IMG/VR virus record: IMGVR_UViG_3300046331_000690
Span: 1-56,120 of that record
Length of the DNA stretch: 56,120 nucleotides
Reading direction: 5' to 3' (one strand)
Source of the DNA: a virus
Part shown: positions 32,516 to 40,988 of the stretch, piece by piece
How positions within the stretch are numbered: position 1 is the first letter of the stretch
How the letters are laid out: each line of letters starts with the position of its first letter
Program-made: the position numbers and the translations under genes
Notes under the pieces: model-generated
Seen by the model: only the letters and a program-made list of their open reading frames with translations
Told to the model about the DNA's origin: nothing
Database searches by the model: none

Positions 32516-33112
32516 ATGCCTTTTATTAATCAGATAGTAACCTACATCAATGATTCTTTAAAGGCAGGTTCTTTGAATAAATCAGCATTGCAACCGGCAG
32601 TATATCATGAGCTCAGTACAGTAGTAGTACGCAAAAATGCTACACAAAAAGAGCCTGAATATTTACCGGCCATTATTTCACCAGAAGGCAAAGCCATGGT
32701 GATAACGCCTGATAGTAAATTGGCCATACAAATTTATCATAAGCAGCTTACCAATGTGTACAGCTATGAGAAAAAAAGCTATGGCAATAATTATGATGTA
32801 AAAAGCAGTACAGAGCTGGCCATGATTGTTATTACCAACAGTAAATTAATTGGTAGTAATAAAGATGCAGTAGAGCCACTCTTTGTTTTTGGAATACCAC
32901 AGGTACCAACACAAAGCTTTTTACAGCAATTAAATATCATCAATTGCTCTATTACTCCTTTGGGATCTAATATGAATCATGTAGAAGTATTTAGACAGGA
33001 ATACCCAAAGAGTGACTATTTTTTAAATGAGCAAATGAGTATGTTTTTAATCCGATACAGAATTGAAATGAAGTTTAACCAGGCATGTGTAGATCAATGC
33101 CTTTGTCAATAA
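32516..33112 (+). CDS. Head-tail joining protein candidate
   Basis: The 198-residue soluble protein starts right after the previous stop (1-bp step) and ends CVDQCLCQ. It is placed like tail terminator or neck proteins between gp10-like and tail tube genes. No sequence motif is recognised; the assignment is positional. Confidence 0.5.
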   Translation: MPFINQIVTYINDSLKAGSLNKSALQPAVYHELSTVVVRKNATQKEPEYLPAIISPEGKAMVITPDSKLAIQIYHKQLTNVYSYEKKSYGNNYDVKSSTELAMIVITNSKLIGSNKDAVEPLFVFGIPQVPTQSFLQQLNIINCSITPLGSNMNHVEVFRQEYPKSDYFLNEQMSMFLIRYRIEMKFNQACVDQCLCQ

Positions 33113-33141
33113 AATTTATTCAACTTAAAAATTCATCAAAA

Positions 33142-33597
33142 ATGAAAAGTTTAAAATTTCTTATCTGCTCCATGTTAGTATTGGCTTGCAGCTTATCGTT
33201 ATCTGCTCAAATCCAGTATCAAAAAACAATATCCGGTAAACTAGTACCAGTTGGTAAAATTGCAACATATACCACAGCCAATGCAACACCTGTAGTAATT
33301 GATACACTTGCCATTGCAGACAATAGTGCCGGTATAATGGAAATTGTTGCTGTAGGTTCCACAACAGCAGGTGACGGTGTAACTGGCAAATTATATTACC
33401 GGTATAAAAAAGTTGCCGGCACATTAACGGTAGCAACTGCAGAGGTAGCATCAGCCATTGTAGCAGATACCAATGTTAGTGGTGCCACATTCGCTTTTGC
33501 AGCCACATCATACGGTAATGGAAAGTTAACGATAACCGGAAAGGCTGCTTTAAGTATCAAGTGGCGAACCTTAATAAAGCCTTACTATAATTTTTAA
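33142..33597 (+). CDS. Small exported beta-rich protein
   Basis: The 151-residue protein starts at ATG 33142 with a clear signal peptide (MKSLKFLICSMLVLACSLS, then AQ). The mature part is Ala/Thr/Val/Gly-rich and beta-prone (TAGDGVTGKLYYRYKKVAG). It lies between neck and tail tube genes, so it is probably a virion or decoration protein although it carries an export signal, as several fibres here do. The function is unknown. Confidence 0.6.
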   Translation: MKSLKFLICSMLVLACSLSLSAQIQYQKTISGKLVPVGKIATYTTANATPVVIDTLAIADNSAGIMEIVAVGSTTAGDGVTGKLYYRYKKVAGTLTVATAEVASAIVADTNVSGATFAFAATSYGNGKLTITGKAALSIKWRTLIKPYYNF

Positions 33598-33656
33598 GTA
33601 AGGCATGACCGGTTAGCCGGTAAAACATCAATTTTTCAATTTTTCAATTTTATATT

Positions 33657-34223
33657 ATGGGTTCCTATTCATCATTATATGGTTGCGGCGGTAGCGAAGC
33701 TCTGCACGTATGCCACGATTGCCCGGGTTCTTTTGAAAGAGAATTTGCCCGGGTTCGCCTTTCTGGTTTTGTGAAAAAAAATTATTACGCTACCCTTAAA
33801 GCTAGTCCACTTGATCTTGCAGTTTGGCAAGCTGGTGTTGATGCTGGAAATATTATCATATTGCCTGAAACATCCGGTAATTATGATCCGGGAGAGCCAA
33901 AAGAGTTGAAGGGCTTTGGTAGCCGCCGGGTTACTTATGGTCCACGCAACATGAAGTTGTTGATTAATGATCCTGTGTATTATGAGAATTATCATTTCTA
34001 TAATGAGATCATTGACAGGACAGATTTAATTCCATTTTTTGGTACCAGCAGCTTGCTTCATTTATTTGATGAAACTGCTTCTATCAAAGCAAAGGATCCT
34101 GTAGCTGATGATCTGGAAGAAGAAGTAATCTGGAATGTAGAATGTGAGGTAATTAGCAAAAATATTCCTGCTAAATATCCACTGGCTACCATTGAATCGC
34201 TCTTTGTTTGTGGGGATTTTTAG
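33657..34223 (+). CDS. Major tail tube protein candidate
   Basis: The 188-residue protein lies after the neck genes and before the fibre operon, where the tail tube gene is expected. The N-terminal part has four Cys (GCGGSEALHVCHDC). The frame ends at TAG 34221-34223, but the -1 frame continues as LGGGSGIPYTGEFNEDFN and so on to TAG at 34292-34294. That is three bases before a strong terminator, so a longer form is likely made by slippage at T TTT TAG. Tube identity is inferred from order and size. Confidence 0.6.
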   Translation: MGSYSSLYGCGGSEALHVCHDCPGSFEREFARVRLSGFVKKNYYATLKASPLDLAVWQAGVDAGNIIILPETSGNYDPGEPKELKGFGSRRVTYGPRNMKLLINDPVYYENYHFYNEIIDRTDLIPFFGTSSLLHLFDETASIKAKDPVADDLEEEVIWNVECEVISKNIPAKYPLATIESLFVCGDF

Positions 34224-34294
34224 GTGGGGGGTCCGGTATCCCTTACACCGGAGAATTCAATGAAGATTTCAACGATGATTTTTTAAACGGATAG
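34217..34294 (+). other. -1 frame C-terminal extension of the tail tube gene
   Basis: After the run TTTTT (34217-34221), the -1 frame reads LGGGSGIPYTGEF, then NEDFNDDFLNG and stops at 34294. One more T in the run would also fuse it in frame. Either programmed slippage, phase variation or a base-calling loss explains it. The Gly-rich linker and repeated N/E-D-F units look like real protein. Confidence 0.55.
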
Positions 34295-34296
34295 GG

Positions 34297-34326
34297 GAAG
34301 GGGTAAATTATTTTACCCCTTCTTTT
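34297..34326 (+). terminator. Strong Rho-independent terminator
   Basis: GAAGGGGTAAA (34297-34307) pairs perfectly with TTTACCCCTTC (34312-34322), loop TTAT, followed by TTTT. It ends the capsid-to-tail-tube operon and starts three bases after the extended frame's stop. Confidence 0.85.
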
Positions 34327-34340
34327 AAAACATACTTACA

Positions 34341-35156
34341 ATGAAAATTCTTTTTTTATTCCTTTCATTTTCTATCTGCCTTTTATCTTTTGGGCAAGAC
34401 CCAACGGCTAAAATTGCAACAGCAAGAGCATACAATAGTGCCAATATTGTTACCAATAATGTGAAGGCTATAACAGCTACTAAAGTAAATACAGCCAATA
34501 CAAAAATATTAGACGCTATAGCTGCATTGAGGGATAGTGCAACGGGTTCTACTGGTTGGGGATTAACTGGCAATACAGGAACTAGCTCTATAACTAAATA
34601 TATCGGTACAAACGATACAGCAAGTTTTATAATTAGAACGAATAGCGTTCCGGCAATTACAGTTACACAGGATGGCAATACTGGTATAGGCACCACTACT
34701 CCCAATAGTAAATTAGATGTAAATGGTGACGTAAATGTTACTGGATCAGTAGCTGCATATTTTTATTATGGCAATGGATCAAATCTTACTAGCCTGCCAG
34801 ATTCAAGGCCGTATAAAAGTTATGTTGCAAGAATTTATCAGGTATCAACTTTTGCTCCTGCAGTAGCTCATTATTTTCCAGACACTGGGTTGCCGGGAAT
34901 TGCCGTAAGTTATGGAAGAACAGGGGTAGGAGTTTACACAATTACATTAACCTGGGATAATACAATTACTACTGCCACTGAAGATAATTTTACAATTAAC
35001 CTAACTGGCTTACTAAAATATAATTACAATTTAGTTTCTCAATCAGCATCTGGCAGTACAACAACATTAGTATATACCATAAATAACTACGATCATGCTG
35101 GTGGTTTAGTTGATGGTATATACAGAGGCTATTTAGAAATAAGATATTACCCATAA
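34341..35156 (+). CDS. Exported tail fibre-like protein
   Basis: The 271-residue protein has a signal peptide (MKILFLFLSFSICLLSFGQ). An N-terminal module (ARAYNSANIVTNNVKAITAT) is repeated almost unchanged in the next protein and may be the attachment or trimerisation part. It is followed by a fibre shaft motif with TGIGTTTPNSKLDVNGDVNV, common in fibres and adhesins with intramolecular chaperone regions. The C-terminal domain is beta-rich. It begins a new operon after a terminator. Confidence 0.7.
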   Translation: MKILFLFLSFSICLLSFGQDPTAKIATARAYNSANIVTNNVKAITATKVNTANTKILDAIAALRDSATGSTGWGLTGNTGTSSITKYIGTNDTASFIIRTNSVPAITVTQDGNTGIGTTTPNSKLDVNGDVNVTGSVAAYFYYGNGSNLTSLPDSRPYKSYVARIYQVSTFAPAVAHYFPDTGLPGIAVSYGRTGVGVYTITLTWDNTITTATEDNFTINLTGLLKYNYNLVSQSASGSTTTLVYTINNYDHAGGLVDGIYRGYLEIRYYP

Positions 35157-35166
35157 AATATTACCA

Positions 35167-36621
35167 ATGAAAAAATTACTTTTTATACTTCCATTACTTT
35201 TTTTTGGAGTTGCATTTGCACAAACACCTGCCGCACTTGTAGATAGTGCCAGGGCATACAACAATACCAATATTGTAACGAATGCATCTAAGGCAATTAC
35301 TGCCACTAAGGTAAATACAGCTATCAATAAAACTCTAGATGCAGTTAATGGAGTGAGGCAATTTGCTGAGCATCAGATAAAACATGTATTGGTAGATACT
35401 GGCTTGGTAGCGAATGTTATTAATGATAGTACAGTTCTGATAAAGATTGACAGTACTGTTGTAACTTTTGGAGATACAGCAGAATTTGGAGGAACCATTG
35501 CAACTAGGGCAAATATTTTTGCTTTTAAAGATTGGGATATGGATTATGATCTTGATAACATTTACAACAAAAATACAGGTAATGTAGGCATTGGCACCAG
35601 TACACCTACAGCAAAACTGCATATTGCCGGCAATGTAAAAATAGTAGATGGAACTCAGGGGGCAGGTAAGGTACTTACAAGTGATGCAGATGGTAATTCA
35701 GCATGGGCGGTTCAATCATCTCCAGTTATTTATAATCAGATAATAGGTGAAGAAAAAATTAGCGATGGTAACAATATATTAGAATTTGATAGTGCTTATT
35801 TAAAAAAGACTATTGCCATTTATAGGAATGGGTTAAGGCTAAGAAATACTGATTTCAATCCTGTTTATACAAAAGCTGTATCACTTAATTTTACCCCTAC
35901 TATTGGTGATATTTTTATTAAAGATTATAAAAATATACCAGATACTGCTGCTGTTTTAATCTCCTTTAATATTGACAATAACTCTACAAGCTTTGATATA
36001 GAAGGTAGCGACTTTTTTACAGCAAGAGTAGATTGGGGTGATGGTGTTATAAATAATTACGCTGGATATACTATAACTGTATCTCATACATATACCACAA
36101 ATGGGATACATAATGCATCCTTTAAATTTAACAGCTTTTCAACGGTTACTGCTTTACTCTTAAATAATCAAAAAGTAGTTTATATTGATAATCTCGATTT
36201 ATTAACTCAATTATATTCATTAGGTTTAAGCTATAATCAGCTTACTCATTTTAATCCAAGAAAGCCTTTAAGCGGTTCGTTGACGTATCTAAGTTTAGAT
36301 CACAATAACATATCCAATTTTAACTTGTCATTACCCAGTATAAATGCTTTACAAATAATAAACGTTGGGTATAATGATTTAGTAAAATTCCATATAAATG
36401 GACCAACTCCAAGAAACACGTATGTAGTAGACTTGAGCAATAATCAATTGCCTGTTACAGAAATTAATAGTATATTAACTTATTTCGATTCTGGTACATT
36501 ACTTAATACTAATGCTGCATTTACTTTAGATCAGCAAACACCATCAGCTTCACCAACTGGAGCTGGTATAACTTCAAAGAATAACCTTATAACTTATGGT
36601 TGTACAGTAATAACAGATTAA
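35167..36621 (+). CDS. Exported fibre with PKD-like and leucine-rich repeat domains
   Basis: The 484-residue protein has signal peptide MKKLLFILPLLFFGVAFAQ. Its N-terminal module (ARAYNNTNIVTNASKAITAT) is paralogous to that of the preceding protein. A GNVGIGTSTPTAKLHIAGN shaft turn follows, then a PKD-like sandwich (ARVDWGDGVINNYAGYTITV, VSHTYTTNG). The C-terminal 130 residues hold leucine-rich repeats (LYSLGLSYNQLTHF, LTYLSLDHNNISNF, ALQIINVGYNDLVKF, VVDLSNNQLP). LRR and PKD domains bind proteins or glycans, so this is a likely receptor-binding protein. Confidence 0.75.
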   Translation: MKKLLFILPLLFFGVAFAQTPAALVDSARAYNNTNIVTNASKAITATKVNTAINKTLDAVNGVRQFAEHQIKHVLVDTGLVANVINDSTVLIKIDSTVVTFGDTAEFGGTIATRANIFAFKDWDMDYDLDNIYNKNTGNVGIGTSTPTAKLHIAGNVKIVDGTQGAGKVLTSDADGNSAWAVQSSPVIYNQIIGEEKISDGNNILEFDSAYLKKTIAIYRNGLRLRNTDFNPVYTKAVSLNFTPTIGDIFIKDYKNIPDTAAVLISFNIDNNSTSFDIEGSDFFTARVDWGDGVINNYAGYTITVSHTYTTNGIHNASFKFNSFSTVTALLLNNQKVVYIDNLDLLTQLYSLGLSYNQLTHFNPRKPLSGSLTYLSLDHNNISNFNLSLPSINALQIINVGYNDLVKFHINGPTPRNTYVVDLSNNQLPVTEINSILTYFDSGTLLNTNAAFTLDQQTPSASPTGAGITSKNNLITYGCTVITD

Positions 36622-36637
36622 AAAAGCTATCATAATC

Positions 36638-37036
36638 ATGAAAAAACTATTATCGATTATTTTATTACTGATTTCCATTGGGGTAAATGCTCAAATTAAG
36701 AGTAATACAGATTCTATTTTAAATGTTTTCAATTCAAGGATTTTAAACATTGAGAATATAAAGCCCTTTAAGCTTGGCACCGGCTTTACCAGCAAAAATG
36801 ATTTTGTAAATGTAAATTTTGATAGTGCTAATTTGAAATTATTGAATAGGATTATTACATTGGAGGCGGCTAGCACAAACCTTAATAATACAGTGATTTC
36901 ACAGGGTTCATTGATAACAGCACTGGCAAATAGAATTGCTATTTTAGAGGCTGATAAAATAGCAAAAGATTCAAAACAAATCATGAATGATTCAAGATTT
37001 ACATTAATTGAATCCTGGATTAAAAAACCTTTGTAA
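36638..37036 (+). CDS. Exported small coiled-coil protein
   Basis: The 132-residue protein has signal peptide MKKLLSIILLLISIGVNAQ. The rest is mostly helical with a heptad-like region (ALANRIAILEADKIAKDSKQ). It probably forms a trimeric or rod-like connector for the neighbouring fibres. Its stop overlaps the start of the beta-helix spike gene by one base. Confidence 0.6.
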   Translation: MKKLLSIILLLISIGVNAQIKSNTDSILNVFNSRILNIENIKPFKLGTGFTSKNDFVNVNFDSANLKLLNRIITLEAASTNLNNTVISQGSLITALANRIAILEADKIAKDSKQIMNDSRFTLIESWIKKPL

Positions 37037-38901
37037 TGAAAAAAAGTACAACAATATTTTTAATAATGCTTTGCTGCAATTGCTTTGCTGCCAATCATTA
37101 TTTTTCTTCTACTGGTAGCGATGCAAATAATGGCTTAAGTTCTTTATTACCACAGCTTAGTATTTCTAAATTAAATACTGATATGGCCACTTATGCAAAT
37201 GGTGATTCAGTTTTGTTTAAGTGTGGAGATACTTTTTATGGAGCTATTACAGGATTTAAGACAGGTTTAAAATTTGGCAGTTACGGCACAGGTGCAAAGC
37301 CTATAATTTCGGGATTTACAAATGTAACAAGCTGGACAAATCTGGGTAGTAATATTTGGGAGAGTGTAGCAATTACCGGAACTAATAAGCCCAACATGGT
37401 AACTATTGGCGGCGTGGCAAAAGCAATGGGCAGATACCCAAATGCAGGGTACAATTTCTACACTTCATTTACCACAGGTTACATTAAAGATGCAGCCCTA
37501 ACAGGTAGGAACTTTACAGGCGGCAGGTTGTGTGTAAGGAAATTGCACGACATAATAAGTAACGATTCTATTACAGCACATAGCATTGATACCCTTTATG
37601 CAAATAGTATATCAGGCTACAATACATTGACCGGTTACGGCTATTTTGTAGAAAACCACCCCAATACATTGGATACAGAGGGTGAATGGTATTTTAATCC
37701 AATAACAAAAAAGTTACGAATTTACAGCACATCCAACCCAACGAGTGTAAAAATATCAACCATTGACACATTATGCTATCTATCTGCTTTTGATAATATT
37801 GCCATCAGTGGTATTGAGTTTCAAGGAGCAAATATTGCTGCTGTAGCGTTTGGTGGTCCTACAGTTGGTCAGGCGGTAAACGATACCATCAGAGGTTGCT
37901 CATTTACTTATAGTGGCAGGAACGCTATTTATTGTACATTCAACCGTTACTGCTCAATTGAGGGTAATTCAATTTACTACAGCCTGAATAATGGTATTTA
38001 TTGTGAAAACGAGGGTGGCAGAAGTTTGAATATTAATATCTCAAATAACACGATTAAACACACTGGTACATTGCCAGGCATGGGATTTATACAGGCAAGT
38101 ACAAGTAGCAATATCAGCTACAATGGCATTACCGTATTGGGAGATTCGGCAGTAATTACAGGTAACATAATTGATACGGTTGGGCATGTTGGCATTGCAG
38201 CTTACTACTCTAATACTAAAGTTAGAAACAACAATATCAACTACCACAATTACATAACAGACGATGGTGGTGGTATAAACTTTTTTGATGTAACATTTGG
38301 TGCAACAACCGAAACCGGGATTGATATAGTAGGCAATACAGTTACTAGGGGAATTGGTGCAGGCGTTGGAACTCCCGATGGCGGCAATGTGGCAAATGGT
38401 ATCTATCTTGATGATAAGATTAATGGTGTACGAATTGACAGCAATATAGTAACAACAGCCGCTAATCATGGTATCTACTACCATAATATAACCAACGTAA
38501 CAGCAAGTAGAAATAATGTAAGTAATTGTGGGGTGTCAGGCTTTGCGATAGCCCATGATGACCACGCTTATGGTATTCCTATCAGTAATTTAATTTTTAC
38601 AAATAACATAATTACACAGCCTACAGGATGGACTTTGTACTTCTATAATTTCATTGATGGCGGTAATTTGGATAGCATGTTTACAAGGCTTGACAGCAAC
38701 ACTTACTATCGTTCATCCTTGACAGATACTGCTTTTAGGACTATCAGGTTTAATGGTACAAGTTATTTCAACCAGCATCTGAATTTTGGAGGGTGGAGGG
38801 CTGGTTATCCTTTGTGGGATGTCAATAGCACGTTAACCATTCCGGCTGATAGAGTTGTGATTAAAAACTTTAAAGGGTATATGATTTTTAGAAAAAATTA
38901 A
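37036..38901 (+). CDS. Tail spike with right-handed beta-helix (pectate-lyase-like)
   Basis: The 621-residue protein has signal peptide MKKSTTIFLIMLCCNCFAA. It starts with NHYFSSTGSDANNGLSS, the usual opening of parallel beta-helix polysaccharide lyases/hydrolases. Repeats rich in N, I, G and S follow (NNIAISGIEFQGANI-like turns; GIYYHNITNVTASRNNVSNC), fitting about 12 or more coils. Such spikes cut or bind surface polysaccharides. The catalytic residues are not clear from sequence. It is the last fibre gene before lysis. Confidence 0.78.
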   Translation: MKKSTTIFLIMLCCNCFAANHYFSSTGSDANNGLSSLLPQLSISKLNTDMATYANGDSVLFKCGDTFYGAITGFKTGLKFGSYGTGAKPIISGFTNVTSWTNLGSNIWESVAITGTNKPNMVTIGGVAKAMGRYPNAGYNFYTSFTTGYIKDAALTGRNFTGGRLCVRKLHDIISNDSITAHSIDTLYANSISGYNTLTGYGYFVENHPNTLDTEGEWYFNPITKKLRIYSTSNPTSVKISTIDTLCYLSAFDNIAISGIEFQGANIAAVAFGGPTVGQAVNDTIRGCSFTYSGRNAIYCTFNRYCSIEGNSIYYSLNNGIYCENEGGRSLNINISNNTIKHTGTLPGMGFIQASTSSNISYNGITVLGDSAVITGNIIDTVGHVGIAAYYSNTKVRNNNINYHNYITDDGGGINFFDVTFGATTETGIDIVGNTVTRGIGAGVGTPDGGNVANGIYLDDKINGVRIDSNIVTTAANHGIYYHNITNVTASRNNVSNCGVSGFAIAHDDHAYGIPISNLIFTNNIITQPTGWTLYFYNFIDGGNLDSMFTRLDSNTYYRSSLTDTAFRTIRFNGTSYFNQHLNFGGWRAGYPLWDVNSTLTIPADRVVIKNFKGYMIFRKN

Positions 38902-38911
38902 AAACTATCGC

Positions 38912-39184
38912 ATGGAAGAAATTACTCAAGTTAAAAAAGATATACAGGAAGTAAAGGTTAACGTAGGCACAATCCTTTATCTATTAAAGGGAGATGAATC
39001 TTTCGGTGAACACGGTTTTGTGAAAACTACAAAAGAGGCATTAGTAAACCACGAAGACCGGTTAAATCTGTTAGAAGAAGAGCAAGTTAGAAATAAGCAA
39101 TTGAAGAAAATAATATTTTGGCTTATATCAATTGCCGTAACAGAAGGCATCGCAACACTATTTTTAATATTTACAAAAAAATAA
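38912..39184 (+). CDS. Holin accessory-like protein (XhlA-like)
   Basis: The 90-residue protein has an N-terminal amphipathic coiled coil (ITQVKKDIQEVKVNVGTILY), a charged middle (EDRLNLLEEEQVRNKQLKK) and one C-terminal membrane span (IIFWLISIAVTEGIATLFLI). This is the layout of hemolysin XhlA-type proteins that work with holins. It is the first gene of the lysis cluster, 6 bp before the next. Confidence 0.65.
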   Translation: MEEITQVKKDIQEVKVNVGTILYLLKGDESFGEHGFVKTTKEALVNHEDRLNLLEEEQVRNKQLKKIIFWLISIAVTEGIATLFLIFTKK

Positions 39185-39189
39185 ATTTT

Positions 39190-39414
39190 ATGTGGGAGAA
39201 AATTAGCAAACAATCAATCATTAACATCATTAGCCTAATTACCATTATAGGCTGTTTTATTTTGCTTTACCTGATGCAGGTAAAAGAAATACCAGCTGGT
39301 AATAAAGACCTGGTACTTACTGCAACCGGATTTGTATTTGGCAACGGCATGGGATCCGTGTACGGCTACCTTTTCAGTAGAAGTAAAACAGAAGATAAAA
39401 AAATTACATCATGA
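39190..39414 (+). CDS. Holin candidate
   Basis: The 74-residue protein starts at ATG 39190. It has a first span IINIISLITIIGCFILLYLM and a second weaker span (LVLTATGFVFGNGMGSVYGY), with a basic C-terminal tail (RSKTEDKKITS). The layout suits a class II holin. It lies between the XhlA-like gene and the spanin and overlaps the latter by 4 bp. Confidence 0.65.
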   Translation: MWEKISKQSIINIISLITIIGCFILLYLMQVKEIPAGNKDLVLTATGFVFGNGMGSVYGYLFSRSKTEDKKITS

Positions 39415-39998
39415 AAAAATTATTACAGTTCGTATTATGGTTAATAGTAGCAGCGCTTTTAACCAGCTGTGGATCTTCTAAAAAAATTAAATCAAGCTCT
39501 TTTACTAAGTTAGATAGCACAGGTATTACTATTGCTAAAGAAGTATCTGTAAAAAAGGAAAATACATCAGCAAATAACATAGTTGAAAACAGTACAGAAA
39601 ACAGTTTTGAATTTTCTTTTGAAGAAGCAAAGGAGAGGGCAGATGACTTATGTAAAGATAAAAGTACTAAAAAATATGAGGTTGAGGCAACTGCTAAAAA
39701 ATATACCGTAAAAATTAATGGCCACACAATAGAGAGCTCCAGGCCAATAAAAGGTATAAAGTATCAGGGTAAAGAAAATACCAAGATAACTGAGGCTATA
39801 GTTAATAATACAACTGATAGTAGTACCAATGATACAAATATTTCCACTGTGAAAACTCAGGAAATAAATACTACCGAAAAGAAAAAGGAATATTCCGGAT
39901 TTCCATTATCATCCTGGTTTTTGCTTTTATTATCAATGTTGGTTTTGGTTGCCATCATCTTTAGAAAGGAAATAAAAAAATACATTGATCATGTTTAA
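39411..39998 (+). CDS. Single-protein spanin (u-spanin) candidate
   Basis: The 195-residue protein has lipobox LLTSC with lipidated C20 at the N-terminus, a periplasmic Lys/Glu/Asn/Thr-rich stretch (about 25-160), and one transmembrane helix near the C-terminus (SSWFLLLLSMLVLVAIIF, about 166-184) followed by RKEIKKY. An outer-membrane lipid anchor plus an inner-membrane anchor in one chain defines T1 gp11-type u-spanins, which fuse the membranes. It lies next to the endolysin, as expected. Confidence 0.75.
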   Translation: MKKLLQFVLWLIVAALLTSCGSSKKIKSSSFTKLDSTGITIAKEVSVKKENTSANNIVENSTENSFEFSFEEAKERADDLCKDKSTKKYEVEATAKKYTVKINGHTIESSRPIKGIKYQGKENTKITEAIVNNTTDSSTNDTNISTVKTQEINTTEKKKEYSGFPLSSWFLLLLSMLVLVAIIFRKEIKKYIDHV

Positions 39999-40662
39999 GT
40001 TAACTGGTGAAATATTACAAAAGCTTTGTCCTGAAATGCCATTGAATAAAGCAAATTTTATTGCAGGGTTATTGGTATTTATTTGTCCAAAATATGGCAT
40101 TGATACGGCAGATAAATTTCATGAATTTATTGCAAATGTTTTACATGAAAGTGGAGGGTTTAACATTTTATCTGAAAGCCTGAATTATAGCATAAAGGGA
40201 TTGCTTGAAACTTTTAGCCGTAAAAGAATATCTGAACAGGATTGCAAGCGACTGGGAAGGACACCAGCCCGGGCAGCAGAACAGGCACAAATAGCATGGG
40301 CGCTTTATGGCGGCGACTGGGGAAGGGCAAATTTGGGGAACAATAAACCAAATGACGGTTGGATTTTTAGAGGAGCCGGTCCAATACAAATTACGGGTAG
40401 AGAAAACATTACCAGGTTTGCCAATTACTACAATAAACTCAATTCAACCGCATACACTCCGGAGGAGATGGCAGACCTATTGAAAAGGGATATTGGCGTA
40501 GGAATACATTCTGCCTGCTGGATCTTTGCTATCTCAATGAACCTTATTAACGATGCTGTAAATGATAATATGGCTGTAATCGTTAAAAGAATCAACGGTG
40601 GTACCATTGGAATGCCCGATCGTATGAAATATTATGAACTGGCTAAAGAGTACATTGTTTAA
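39991..40662 (+). CDS. GH19 family endolysin
   Basis: The 223-residue enzyme starts from ATG 39991, overlapping the spanin by 8 bp. GH19 (chitinase/muramidase) features: ANVLHESGGFNILSESLNYS with the catalytic Glu in HESGG, YGGDWGRANLGNN, and IFRGAGPIQITGRENI, the family's G-x-GPIQ-T-x-EN block. It should cleave the glycan strands of peptidoglycan. No signal peptide is present, so it depends on the holin. A terminator follows. Confidence 0.9.
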   Translation: MFKLTGEILQKLCPEMPLNKANFIAGLLVFICPKYGIDTADKFHEFIANVLHESGGFNILSESLNYSIKGLLETFSRKRISEQDCKRLGRTPARAAEQAQIAWALYGGDWGRANLGNNKPNDGWIFRGAGPIQITGRENITRFANYYNKLNSTAYTPEEMADLLKRDIGVGIHSACWIFAISMNLINDAVNDNMAVIVKRINGGTIGMPDRMKYYELAKEYIV

Positions 40663-40708
40663 AAATACTTTTCAGATTGCAAGCAGTAATATAATTGAAT
40701 TAAGAATT

Positions 40709-40735
40709 AGCCCTTGTACTTTTACAAGGGCTTTT
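40709..40735 (+). terminator. Terminator after the lysis genes
   Basis: AGCCCTTGTA (40709-40718) pairs perfectly with TACAAGGGCT (40723-40732) across CTTT, followed by TTT. It closes the late/lysis operon. Confidence 0.8.
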
Positions 40736-40751
40736 AAATTAACTTCTTCCA

Positions 40752-40988
40752 ATGCGCTATATGTTCACTGCTATTATTGCAATTCCATCCTACCATATTG
40801 GTTTTTTAGACATTTTTGAGGTTGACAACAATACATATTTTGCAAACCCTAAAAACTCATGGGAAAGCCTACACTATCCTCCAGAGTATGTACAGTTTTA
40901 CTTTTCAAAAATTGGTTCAACATGGAAAACTGAACCACATGTACTTCAGAATATTTTAGAACAAGTTATTGAGCAAGGGGGGTTATGA
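40752..40988 (+). CDS. Small protein of unknown function between lysis and integrase
   Basis: The protein has 78 residues (start MRYMFTAIIAIPSY), with aromatic-rich WESLHYPPEYVQFYFSKIG. It lies after the lysis terminator and overlaps the 3' end of the minus-strand integrase by 6 bp. No promoter is clear. The protein-like sequence supports a gene, but no family or function is seen. Confidence 0.45.
   Translation: MRYMFTAIIAIPSYHIGFLDIFEVDNNTYFANPKNSWESLHYPPEYVQFYFSKIGSTWKTEPHVLQNILEQVIEQGGL

Noticed and set aside
161-40720. AGCCCTTGTAC shared by sites A and E and the lysis terminator at 40709
   Set aside because: An 11-base match with different contexts; probably chance or a common GC-poor hairpin arm.
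40634-40819. Plus-strand frame of 61 codons across the lysis terminator
   Set aside because: It overlaps the endolysin end and runs through a terminator; composition is not protein-like.
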